From the NCBI RefSeq assembly GCF_014529935.1, contig NZ_JACVFC010000001.1, positions 3,534,001-3,598,000 on the forward strand: a stretch of 64,000 bases of DNA. The letters are read 5' to 3'. This DNA is from Chitinophaga qingshengii (lineage in GTDB: Bacteria; Bacteroidota; Bacteroidia; Chitinophagales; Chitinophagaceae). Below, in pieces: positions 26,984-33,384 of the stretch (position 1 is the first letter of the stretch; each line of letters opens with the position of its first letter). The notes beneath the pieces are model-generated. The model was not told the DNA's origin and made no database searches. It was given only the letters and a program-made list of their open reading frames with translations. Position numbers and translations under genes: made by a program.

Positions 26984-28837
26984 ATGAACAAGTATGGCTC
27001 CACTCACAAGAAACGCTCAAGGGCAGCAGAAGATAAGCTCACCTTTAAAGAAAGACTGGCCGCCCTTAGTAATATCCCCGCTTTTTTCCGGATGGTATGG
27101 CAAACCAGTCGCGGTTTGACAATTGCGAACGGCCTGCTTCGCATTGCGCAATCCGCTATGCCGCTATCGCTGTTATACGTCGGTAAACTGATTATCGATG
27201 AAGTAGTACTGATTGCTAAAGACAACACGCACCATAACACGCAACTGTTATGGCAACTCGTCGCCCTGGAATTTGGGCTAGCCATCCTATCCGACGGTAT
27301 GAGCCGGGCGATTTCCCTGATAGACAGCCTGTTAGGCGACCTGGTAGCCAACCATACCTCCGTTAGAATCATGGAACATGCCGCCACCCTGGACCTGGAC
27401 CAGTTTGAGGATTCCGAATTTTACGACAAACTGGAACGTGCCCGTCAACAGACCATCGGGCGTACCATCCTGCTCTCGCAGGTATTCAGCCAGGTACAGG
27501 ACCTCATTACCATGGGTTTCCTCGCCGCCGGCCTGATCGTCTTTAATCCCTGGCTGATACTGCTTTTACTGGTAGCAGTCATCCCGGCGTTCCTGAACGA
27601 ATCGCATTTTAACCACCTGCATTACCGCCTCACCTGGGGCCAAACCTCCGATCGCCGCGAACTGGATTATATCCGTTACCTCGGCGCCAGCGACGAAACC
27701 GCCAAAGAAGTGAAGGTCTTTGACCTCTCCGACTTCCTCATACAGCGCTTCCGCGTAATCTCCGATAAGTTCTACAACGATAAAAAGAACCTCGAATCAA
27801 GACATGCCGTCTGGGGAACGCTGTTCGCCCTCCTCGGCAGCGCCGGTTACTACGCCGCTTATGTCATCATCATCATGCAAACCGTCAGCGGAGTGCTCTC
27901 CATCGGTAGCCTCGCTTTCCTCGCCGGTTCCTTCCGGCAGCTGCGGACTACCTTCCAGGGCATCCTGATACGCTTCTCCAGCGTAACACAAGGCGCTATG
28001 TACCTCAAAGACCTCTTCGATTTCTTCGAGATACAGCCGCTGATGCGCTCCCCCCAGCATCCAAGACCATTTCCTCGTCCCATCCAGCAAGGTTTCACCT
28101 TCGAGGATGTTGGCTTCAAATACCAACACTCCGATAAATGGGCTATCCGTCACCTTACCTTTACCCTCCATGCCGGCGAGAAACTGGCCCTGGTAGGGGA
28201 GAACGGCGCCGGAAAAACGACGCTCGTCAAGCTGCTGGCACGGTTATACGATCCCGTAGAAGGCCGTATCCTCCTTGATGGCATCGATCTCCGTGAATAT
28301 GACCTCTCCGAATTACGTACACAGGTCGGCGTTATCTTCCAGGATTATCAACGCTACCAGATGACGGTCTCCCAGAATATCGCCGTCGGCAACATCGATC
28401 AGGGAAACAACCACGCCCTGATAGAAGACGCAGCGCGGCAGAGTCTTGCTGAACCGCTGATTGAAAAAATGCCGCATGGTTACGAACAAATGCTCGGCCG
28501 GCGTTTCAATCAAGGTATCGATCTCTCCGGCGGCGAATGGCAGAAGATCGCCCTCGCCCGTGCCTATATGAAAGACGCGCAGTTACTCATCCTTGACGAG
28601 CCTACATCAGCATTGGATGCCCGGGCGGAATACAATGTATTCCTTCGCTTCGCGGACCTCACAAAAGATAAGACCGCCGTGTTGATATCGCACCGGTTTT
28701 CTACCGTGCGTATGGCCAATAGGATACTGGTGCTGGAGAAAGGGCAGCTGGCCGAGATTGGGAGTCATGAAGAGCTGTTGGAACGGAGAGGGAAGTATGC
28801 GGAGTTGTTTGAGCTGCAGGCGGCGGGGTATAAGTAA
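26984..28837 (+). CDS. ABC exporter half-transporter (fused permease and ATPase)
   Basis: The 617-residue protein has an N-terminal six-helix membrane domain (about 30-340) and an ATPase domain with Walker A GENGAGKTTLVKLLARLYDP, signature LSGGEWQ, Walker B LLILDEPTSALD and H-loop LISHRF. It should dimerise to export a lipid, peptide or drug; the substrate cannot be told from sequence. The start at 26984 is the first ATG, and no partner gene is adjacent. Confidence 0.93.
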   Translation: MNKYGSTHKKRSRAAEDKLTFKERLAALSNIPAFFRMVWQTSRGLTIANGLLRIAQSAMPLSLLYVGKLIIDEVVLIAKDNTHHNTQLLWQLVALEFGLAILSDGMSRAISLIDSLLGDLVANHTSVRIMEHAATLDLDQFEDSEFYDKLERARQQTIGRTILLSQVFSQVQDLITMGFLAAGLIVFNPWLILLLLVAVIPAFLNESHFNHLHYRLTWGQTSDRRELDYIRYLGASDETAKEVKVFDLSDFLIQRFRVISDKFYNDKKNLESRHAVWGTLFALLGSAGYYAAYVIIIMQTVSGVLSIGSLAFLAGSFRQLRTTFQGILIRFSSVTQGAMYLKDLFDFFEIQPLMRSPQHPRPFPRPIQQGFTFEDVGFKYQHSDKWAIRHLTFTLHAGEKLALVGENGAGKTTLVKLLARLYDPVEGRILLDGIDLREYDLSELRTQVGVIFQDYQRYQMTVSQNIAVGNIDQGNNHALIEDAARQSLAEPLIEKMPHGYEQMLGRRFNQGIDLSGGEWQKIALARAYMKDAQLLILDEPTSALDARAEYNVFLRFADLTKDKTAVLISHRFSTVRMANRILVLEKGQLAEIGSHEELLERRGKYAELFELQAAGYK

Positions 28838-28869
28838 TATTTTGTATTATTGATGCGAACCCATGAATC

Positions 28870-29958
28870 ATGTTGACAGAACTATTCTCTGAATTTATAG
28901 ATATTTATCCTGGCGAGAAAAATAGTGTTAAGGAATCCACGGATAAATCTTATGCTCATCTTCGTTCAACAAAAATATTAACAGAAGAACTTCCATTATT
29001 GCTGCAACAGCAATCGGGGCTTTCTAGCGACCAATATAGCTTCAGAGGATCTGTAGGTAAAGGGTACATGACCGAAGTACCCAACTTGTGCATCCTGGAC
29101 ACAGATATTACCAACTCCCCAGAAAAGGGATATTATCTTGTTTACCTGTTTGATCCCAGAATGACGAAGTTTTACCTATGCTTATCACTAGGATGGACAC
29201 AGTTCGAGAAAACATATGGCGCTCGAATGGGGCGGAAAATCATTCTCAAAAACCAATACGGGTTAAGAAATCAATTTGACACCAGCACTTCCTTCTCCGC
29301 CACAGAACTAGGTCTATTGGCAGAAAGAACACGTACCAAGGGATATATCTACGGCACCGTCTTTCATAAAGTGTATTTTATTGACGAAATGCCAGATGAT
29401 CAAATGTTGTTGGATGATCTTCAGAAGATGGTGGCATTGTATCAAATGATGAAACTAGAAATAGGCGCTGACATCGTCCATAAAACAGTTCCAACAGAAA
29501 ATGATTTTCAACAAGAGATACAAACAGCAACACCGGTTCAATTACCTGATGGCCCTATACCCAGGCCACCGCTACAGCCTCGCGCTCCCTCCAAATGGAA
29601 GAGGGATGCGGGCATCTCGTCTGATGCGTTAGTACGCGCTCAATACAAATGCGAAATAAATCCTTCGCATGAGACCTTCACTTCTCAGAAGAACAAACAC
29701 CCTTTTGTAGAAGCACATCACTTCTTACCTATGGCCAATCAAGATAACTTTATCAACAGCCTCGATGTGGTAGAAAACATCATCGCTTTGTGCCCTACCT
29801 GCCATAGGGCTTTCCATCATGGAGAAAACGATTACAAAAAGGAGCTGATCCACCGGTTTTATGAAGAAAGGATACTAGGGTTACAACGTAGAGGCATAAA
29901 CATCTCCGAAGAAGCACTGCTCAATATCTACCTTAAACAAGATGATATCATGGAATAA
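28870..29958 (+). CDS. McrB-N-like (DUF3578) domain fused to HNH endonuclease
   Basis: The 362-residue protein has two parts. Residues 1-170 resemble the MrcB_N/DUF3578 domain (SSDQYSFRGSVGKGYMTEVP, GYYLVYLFDPRMTKFYLCLS), a domain found in McrBC-like and other restriction proteins. Residues about 240-345 form an HNH nuclease with CEINPSHETF, FVEAHHFLPMANQ and LCPTCHRAFHH. This suggests a single-protein, modification-dependent (type IV-like) restriction enzyme. Codon use is more AT-rich than in the upstream genes, and a CRISPR array and a repeat protein follow, so it looks like the start of an acquired defence region. Confidence 0.82.
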   Translation: MLTELFSEFIDIYPGEKNSVKESTDKSYAHLRSTKILTEELPLLLQQQSGLSSDQYSFRGSVGKGYMTEVPNLCILDTDITNSPEKGYYLVYLFDPRMTKFYLCLSLGWTQFEKTYGARMGRKIILKNQYGLRNQFDTSTSFSATELGLLAERTRTKGYIYGTVFHKVYFIDEMPDDQMLLDDLQKMVALYQMMKLEIGADIVHKTVPTENDFQQEIQTATPVQLPDGPIPRPPLQPRAPSKWKRDAGISSDALVRAQYKCEINPSHETFTSQKNKHPFVEAHHFLPMANQDNFINSLDVVENIIALCPTCHRAFHHGENDYKKELIHRFYEERILGLQRRGINISEEALLNIYLKQDDIME

Positions 29959-29994
29959 GAGGTGTTTTACAACACCTCTTATTCATCAGGAATC

Positions 29995-30270
29995 CTACTG
30001 TATCTTGTACCAAGACAATCCATGCACTCCTTTCGGGTGATGCACTGACGCCTTCAAATTACTTCCATTGATCTCGAACCATGGAAAAGAACTGCGTCCG
30101 TTAGGATGATACACCGTCGGATAGACTTTGTCATTGGAGATTTCAAACCAAGGCTGCGTATGCGTGCCACTGGCATGATGAACAGTAGTGAAGATTTGGT
30201 TATCCCGGATTTCAAATTCGGCTAACCCTTTCCATCCTTCAGGATGGTTGATAGTTCTGTAGATGTACAT
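29995..30270 (-). CDS. Small HPxG/PWFEI repeat protein (91 aa)
   Basis: The whole protein is made of about four units of 22-23 residues. Each has a HPxG or HASG turn, a (P)WFEI or similar strand and a (T/S)V end, for example HPNGRSSFPWFEI. The regular spacing suggests a small beta-repeat fold. I recognise no function. It is convergent with the HNH gene and next to the CRISPR array. Confidence 0.65.
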   Translation of the reverse strand: MYIYRTINHPEGWKGLAEFEIRDNQIFTTVHHASGTHTQPWFEISNDKVYPTVYHPNGRSSFPWFEINGSNLKASVHHPKGVHGLSWYKIQ

Positions 30271-30426
30271 TGGTTAAAATTTTCGGGTTAAAAACGTGAT
30301 ATAAATTTAAGGGAAAAATGGGAGAGGAGGAAAATCAAGAAATCAAATTTCTTATTCAATCATATAAAATTATTAAATTGTTTTAGGATCAATTAATTGT
30401 GATGGTCAATAAGATACCGAAAAACG

Positions 30427-31384
30427 GTTTCAATTCTTATATGGTACAATTAAAACAACCGAAGTATCCACGCTTTACGGACATTGCGGACGAATTTCAA
30501 TTCCTTTATGGTATAATTAAAACTGTGCCGTCCGCCGCTTCTTTCAAGTACATATAGTCATTTCAATCCTTTATGGTACAATTTAAACGTCGTTGAATTT
30601 TCAGCTGCTCATCTAAACGATCAGTTTCAATTCCTTAATGGTACAACTAAAACACGAAAGATATCGCCCTATCACGGGAAACTAACTAGTTCCAATTCCT
30701 CAATGGCACAATTAAAACTGTGTATGTAAAGGCCCTGGGCCTCATGATGGACCTATTTCAATTCCTCAATAGTACAATTAAAACATTGATTACATGACGA
30801 AGGTGTATACTGGTATTATATTTCAATTCCTCTATGGTACAATTTAAACCACCTGTTGAGCGATGCAATAAATGGTGAATTACCATTTCAATTCCTCTAT
30901 AGTACAATTAAAACAGAAGTTCAAATCTGTATTATCCACCGCATTAGGGTCATTTCAATTCCTCTATGGTACAATTAAAACATGGGGGTGCAGATTTGGC
31001 TATGTTCACACCATACACATTTCAATTCCTTTATGGTACAATTAAAACAGCGGAAGGAGTGTCGGTATTACTGGTGCCGCGAGTGATTTCAATTCCTTTA
31101 TGGTACAATTAAAACTGTTCTTGCAGAATCTTACGGGTGGTGCATATAAGCAATTTCAATTCCTTTATGGTACAATTAAAACTGGCAGCCAAAGATTAAA
31201 GCTGCCCTTGATTCAAATGTATTTCAATTCCTTTATGGTACAATTAAAACGATAACTGAATTAATGGTTGCCCGGAAGTCACGAATTATTTCAATTCCTT
31301 TATGGTACAATTAAAACAAACAATATCATCAATAGGAATATCTGGGATTTGTTCATTTCAATTCCTTTATGGTACAATTAAAAC
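30427..31384 (-). CRISPR. CRISPR array, 15 repeats and 14 spacers, no cas genes in window
   Basis: Repeats of 30 nt begin ATTTCAATTCCTTTATGG and end TACAATTAAAAC as read on the + strand. Spacers are 35-38 nt. Repeats 10-15 (31019-31384) are identical. Repeats 1-9 carry substitutions, and repeat 3 lacks one base. Degeneration at the low-coordinate end puts the leader on the high-coordinate side. Read on the minus strand the repeat starts GTTTTAATTG and ends GGAATTGAAAT, which gives an ATTGAAA-type 5' crRNA handle typical of type I-B/III repeats. The array is therefore probably transcribed on the minus strand. Confidence 0.95.
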
Positions 31385-31506
31385 CCTTCAAATTCTCAAA
31401 TCCCACCCTTACCAGCAGGGCGTTTCCTAACCCAATATACCCATTTTTCAACCTCCACCAGTCGTCGACCTCCAATTATACGATTTACCCCGGCGACCGA
31501 CGACTT
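31385..31506 (-). promoter_or_regulatory. Presumed CRISPR leader (122 bp)
   Basis: This is the gap between the conserved end of the array and the XRE gene stop. On the minus strand it contains TATATTGG about 60 bp before the first repeat, a weak -7-like box. An 8-bp inverted repeat (AGTCGTCG at 31460-31467 and its complement at 31498-31505) follows the XRE gene and may be part of its 3' end. It is not notably AT-rich. Confidence 0.35.
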
Positions 31507-31719
31507 TTAATCTTTCCGTCTCTTCACCAACAGTTCCCCAGCTTCCACCTCCAACACCTCCGCTATCGCAAACAACGTCTCCACCGTAGGCTGAATTTTA
31601 TTCGTACACCATTTAGAAACAGTGTTAATATTCATCCCTAACGTTTCCGCTAACCATTTATTGGACTTTTGTTTTTCTGCCAGAACAGCTTTAATCCGGT
31701 TGAATACTTTCTCACTCAT
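31507..31719 (-). CDS. XRE-family HTH regulator (70 aa)
   Basis: A single Cro/C1-type helix-turn-helix: KSNKWLAETLGMNINTVSKWCTNK is the HTH core, followed by TVETLFAIAEVLEVEAGEL. The protein is just the DNA-binding domain. It is divergent from an 84-residue hypothetical gene. Palindromic GCATAT elements sit in the shared intergenic region and are good candidates for its own operator. Confidence 0.85.
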   Translation of the reverse strand: MSEKVFNRIKAVLAEKQKSNKWLAETLGMNINTVSKWCTNKIQPTVETLFAIAEVLEVEAGELLVKRRKD

Positions 31720-31734
31720 GAAATAGCTTTTAAA

Positions 31735-31813
31735 GCATATTAATTAGCAAATTAAGCAAAACGGAAATAAAAGCAAAAATTTATTCGCATATAAATATGC
31801 CTTCAATGCATAT
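31735..31813. promoter_or_regulatory. Candidate operator: GCATAT repeats and palindrome
   Basis: GCATAT occurs at 31735 and 31808, and a 14-bp perfect palindrome GCATATAAATATGC lies at 31787-31800. All are in the divergent promoter region of the XRE regulator, consistent with autoregulation (inferred). Confidence 0.4.
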
Positions 31814-31850
31814 TTTAATTATTTTTAAGTAGAAACAAAACTCCATTGCC

Positions 31851-32105
31851 ATGAACCCCTCCAACTTCCATTTCACCTACCTCACTGCCACAGAAGAAGC
31901 AGATCCTATAAAAGCACTCCGCCACTTCTGCGACCTCATGCCACTACAAGAAATAAGAAAAACCTTGCACCTATGGTTAATGGAAACCTTATCCGCAGAA
32001 GACACCACCTACGAAAACACCACCGAAAGAGCGCAATTATTATTGACATACAATCAGTTATTATCGCTACTAGACGCAGTGTATAAAATTACGTATAACC
32101 CATAA
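31851..32105 (+). CDS. Hypothetical protein (84 aa) divergent from XRE gene
   Basis: The 84-residue protein is probably all-helical and has no recognised domain (DPIKALRHFCDLMPLQEIRK, RAQLLLTYNQLLSLLDAVYK). It begins at the ATG at 31851 and shares a regulatory region with the XRE gene. A partner or regulated product of that gene is possible. Function unknown. Confidence 0.6.
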   Translation: MNPSNFHFTYLTATEEADPIKALRHFCDLMPLQEIRKTLHLWLMETLSAEDTTYENTTERAQLLLTYNQLLSLLDAVYKITYNP

Positions 32106-32206
32106 CGTTATACAAAACAAAAATTTTTCAATACAACAGAACACAGTACCAACAACGCTTTTAAAGGAATAAAAAATCCAACTTCTTATCAGGATTAAAA
32201 AAATAT

Positions 32207-32239
32207 TTTGGAGATATTAAAATAATTTCTCCATCTTTG
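32207..32239 (+). promoter_or_regulatory. Candidate promoter with internal palindrome for the tRNA-like array
   Basis: TTTG at 32207-32210 and CATCTTTG at 32232-32239 (one mismatch to TAnnTTTG) are 21 bp apart. An inverted repeat TGGAGA (32209-32214) / TCTCCA (32228-32233) lies between and over the two boxes, a place where a repressor could bind. Transcription would start near 32246, just before the first leader ORF. Confidence 0.4.
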
Positions 32240-32261
32240 CATTGTTAAAAAAATCATAAAC

Positions 32262-32351
32262 ATGCATCCAATGAATATACATATACAAAAGATCAGCTCA
32301 GTAGGCTATAGAGCCTATGAAGGTTGCGGGGCATGTTATGCTACAGAATAG
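32262..32351 (+). CDS. Leader peptide ORF 1 (29 aa)
   Basis: ATG at 32262 to TAG at 32349-32351. The peptide contains SSVGYRAYEGCGACYATE, with Tyr codons at 32307, 32316 and 32337. The ORF runs through TTGCGGGGC (32324-32332), an exact copy of the 3' arm of the terminator that follows. A ribosome stalled at the first Tyr codon would leave this copy free to pair with the terminator's 5' arm. An overlapping D-arm-like GCTC...GAGC (32296-32314) is also present. Leader function is inferred. Confidence 0.45.
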   Translation: MHPMNIHIQKISSVGYRAYEGCGACYATE

Positions 32352-32410
32352 TTGAATCAACGAATTCGATATAACACAGGCCCTGCAAGAGATTGCGGGG
32401 CTTTTTATTT
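32324..32410 (+). terminator. Attenuator 1: terminator with competing antiterminator arm
   Basis: The terminator stem is GCCCTGCAA (32380-32388), loop GAGA, TTGCGGGGC (32393-32401), then TTTTTATTT. The same 9-mer TTGCGGGGC lies upstream at 32324-32332 inside leader ORF 1 and can pair equally with the 5' arm. This is the classical layout of transcription attenuation. Confidence 0.65.
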
Positions 32411-32420
32411 AGCATAAAAC

Positions 32421-32525
32421 ATGAAAAAGCTAACGATATATCATCACCATAGCAGTATACAGCCACAAGGCCGTAAGCACTCCTATGTCATTAATCGAAT
32501 ACGATCCGGTATTATATCCGCATGA
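32421..32525 (+). CDS. Leader peptide ORF 2 with Tyr-His-His-His run (34 aa)
   Basis: ATG at 32421, TGA at 32523-32525. The N-terminus reads MKKLTIYHHHSS, with codons TAT CAT CAC CAT at 32439-32450. Further His, Tyr and Asn codons follow (KHSYVINRIRSG). The His cluster resembles leader peptides of histidine-operon attenuators, but what follows is a tRNA array and not biosynthetic genes. A CCGGT at 32506-32510 within the ORF can pair with the ACCGG of the next terminator. Confidence 0.5.
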   Translation: MKKLTIYHHHSSIQPQGRKHSYVINRIRSGIISA

Positions 32526-32546
32526 GCAATCATGTGAAAATAATCT

Positions 32547-32579
32547 AAAACCGGTCGTTGTAAAATGGCCGGTTTTTTT
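32547..32579 (+). terminator. Attenuator 2: intrinsic terminator before the tRNA-like array
   Basis: The stem AAAACCGG (32547-32554) / CCGGTTTT (32569-32576) is followed by a T run. It lies 21 bp after leader ORF 2 and 17 bp before the first tRNA-like element. I see no clear new promoter after it, so the array should depend on read-through or antitermination (inference). Confidence 0.7.
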
Positions 32580-32596
32580 GTTGCCCCAAAAATCCC

Positions 32597-32669
32597 TGGC
32601 CTGTAGCTCAACGGTAAGAGCAGCTGCCTTATACGCAGTGTGTTACTGGTTCAAATCCAGTCTGGCCAA
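32597..32669 (+). tRNA. tRNA-Ile(UAU)-like gene
   Basis: A full cloverleaf can be drawn. Acceptor TGGCCTG / CTGGCCA has one T-T mismatch; D-stem GCTC/GAGC; anticodon stem GCTGC/GCAGT with loop CTTATAC (anticodon TAT, 32630-32632); 5-nt variable loop; T-stem ACTGG/CCAGT with loop TTCAAAT. CCA is not encoded. UAU anticodons are unusual in bacteria. It is the first member of the array and may be a decoy instead of a decoding tRNA. Confidence 0.6.
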
Positions 32670-32678
32670 CGAAAAAAT

Positions 32679-32750
32679 GGTTTAGGTAGTTCAATGGTAG
32701 AACGTCCGATTGTGGTTCGGAAGATCCGGGTTCGACTCCTCGCCTTTACC
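32679..32750 (+). tRNA. tRNA-His(GUG)-like element with G-1:C73
   Basis: D-arm GTTC AATGGTA GAAC; anticodon arm TCCGA / TTGTGGT / TCGGA with anticodon GTG at 32712-32714; T-loop TTCGACT. The histidine identity pair is present: G-1 (32679) opposite C73 (32750). The acceptor stem GTTTAGG / CCTTTAC has two internal T-T mismatches, and the T-stem has one C-C mismatch. The combination of kept identity marks and broken stems suggests a mimic rather than an ordinary tRNA. Confidence 0.55.
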
Positions 32751-32756
32751 CTCTTT

Positions 32757-32843
32757 GTTAGTGCTGCGATGACGGTGTATCGCAATGGTCTGTAAAACCA
32801 TCGCCTCCGGGCTTAGCAGGTTCGAATCCTGCCACTCACACCA
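32757..32843 (+). tRNA. tRNA-Tyr(GUA)-like gene with encoded CCA
   Basis: Acceptor GTTAGTG / CACTCAC has one mismatch. D-stem GCGAT/ATCGC; anticodon stem ATGGT/ACCAT with loop CTGTAAA (anticodon GTA, 32792-32794). A long variable arm (32802-32815) fits a class II tRNA. T-stem GCAGG/CCTGC is perfect with loop TTCGAAT, and ACCA is encoded at the 3' end. It is the most tRNA-like member of the array. Confidence 0.65.
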
Positions 32844-32922
32844 GGCGCAAGCCAGAAATTCTTCCCCGCCGGGGAAGCACGTATCGTTCTGTACGCAAAC
32901 CAGGTGAGGGTTTTCAAGCGCC
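32844..32922 (+). ncRNA. Four-way structured element without tRNA consensus
   Basis: Directly after the CCA of the Tyr element, GGCGC (32844-32848) pairs with GCGCC (32918-32922). It encloses three hairpins: a 7-bp stem CTTCCCC/GGGGAAG (32861-32877), CGTA/TACG (32880-32895) and AAACC/GGTTT with a 7-nt loop (32897-32913). The outline is a cloverleaf, but TTC and D-loop GG marks are missing. The fold is inferred by eye. Confidence 0.35.
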
Positions 32923-32924
32923 CA

Positions 32925-32969
32925 CAGTGCAACGGTAGTAACTGGTTGTATGCTGTTGCGGCAAAACAG
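32925..32969 (+). ncRNA. Two tRNA-arm-like hairpins
   Basis: CAGT/ACTG encloses a 12-nt loop containing ACGGTA (D-loop-like). Eight bases later CTGTT/AACAG encloses the 7-nt loop GCGGCAA, the geometry of an anticodon arm but without U33. They sit just before the 3' half of the permuted tRNA and have no matching acceptor stem. Confidence 0.3.
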
Positions 32970-32985
32970 ATGCGTGATAGTTAAA

Positions 32986-33054
32986 TCTATGGGTAAGGGG
33001 TTCGAATCCTCTCTGACTTTATGAAGCCAGTAGCTCATTTGGTAGAGCAATAGA
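32986..33054 (+). ncRNA. Circularly permuted tRNA (3' half before 5' half)
   Basis: Order on the DNA: anticodon 3' strand TCTAT (32986-32990), variable GGGTA, T-arm AGGGG-TTCGAAT-CCTCT, acceptor 3' strand CTGACTT (33013-33019), linker TATG, acceptor 5' strand AAGCCAG (33024-33030), TA, D-arm GCTC-ATTTGGTA-GAGC, A, anticodon 5' strand ATAGA (33050-33054). The acceptor pairs 6 of 7 and the anticodon stem 5 of 5, and every connector has canonical length. Read in the usual direction, neither half finds a partner. The RNA would be open in the anticodon loop and closed at the acceptor end, like a tRNA cut by an anticodon nuclease. Confidence 0.6.
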
Positions 33055-33061
33055 AACAAAA

Positions 33062-33078
33062 ATGGGTTCGACTCCCGT
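33062..33078 (+). ncRNA. Isolated T-arm
   Basis: ATGGG-TTCGACT-CCCGT forms a perfect 5-bp T-stem with canonical loop, directly after the permuted element. No matching acceptor partner was found nearby. It may be a remnant or part of a second rearranged tRNA. Confidence 0.35.
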
Positions 33079-33083
33079 CTCGC

Positions 33084-33160
33084 AAGAGTTACGCCAAACG
33101 GTCAGGCAAAGGACTGAAGATCCTTCAGAAGCGCACACTTCTTTAAAAAGTGCAACTCTT
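33084..33160 (+). ncRNA. tRNA-Phe-like mimic upstream of slipin
   Basis: Perfect 7-bp acceptor AAGAGTT / AACTCTT (33084-33090, 33154-33160). D-like arm GCC-AAACGGTCA-GGC; perfect anticodon stem AAGGA/TCCTT with loop CTGAAGA, anticodon GAA (Phe). A 7-nt variable region is followed by an arm GCAC/GTGC with a 13-nt AU-rich loop where the T-arm should be. From memory the anticodon arm is close to genuine bacterial tRNA-Phe. No T-loop and no CCA, so it is not a decoding tRNA. SPFH/Band-7 proteins have been linked in the literature on RNA repair to tRNA-like ncRNAs. Confidence 0.55.
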
Positions 33161-33185
33161 AAAAAAGTCAGGGCTACATGCCCAC

Positions 33186-33305
33186 ACAGCCGCGTCAAAA
33201 GGGCGCAGCTGCAATCCGGTCAACACCAGCAAAAGGCTGTATAAATCCGTATCGTTCGTATCTCTTAGTTACCTTCCTTCCGCTATAACAGATACGCACC
33301 TACGG
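33186..33305 (+). ncRNA. Structured 5' region of slipin mRNA
   Basis: Element one: ACAGCC (33186-33191) pairs with GGCTGT (33235-33240) around GCG/CGC and GCTG/CAGC hairpins. Element two: CCGTA (33247-33251) with TACGG (33301-33305) and CGTATC (33257-33262) with GATACG (33291-33296) form a long stem. ACGGA (33302-33306) can instead pair with TCCGT (33319-33323), so two exclusive folds exist close to the slipin start. Confidence 0.4.
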
Positions 33306-33384
33306 AGTGAAAGTCTCTTCCGTGAAAACGGGATGGTCAGTACTCCTGGCTTTTTATTTTTCATCCACCCAAAAACAAAAAACA

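Noticed and set aside
32485..32685. 66-codon + strand ORF over the second terminator and the Ile-like tRNA
   Set aside because: It reads through a terminator hairpin and a tRNA-like element. Not a plausible gene.
32597..32843. Phage-type functional tRNA cluster
   Set aside because: Possible for the Ile- and Tyr-like genes, but no phage genes are nearby. The His-like stem mismatches, the permuted member and the attenuators fit mimics better. Not fully excluded.
32691..33059. Minus-strand ORF of 122 codons across the tRNA-like array
   Set aside because: It is antisense to the tRNA-like stems, with composition typical of tRNA complement; no domain or start signal.
33307..33384. N-terminal extension of slipin from ATG 33307
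   Set aside because: The extra residues come from the structured RNA leader, while the family-like N-terminus starts at the ATG at 33385.
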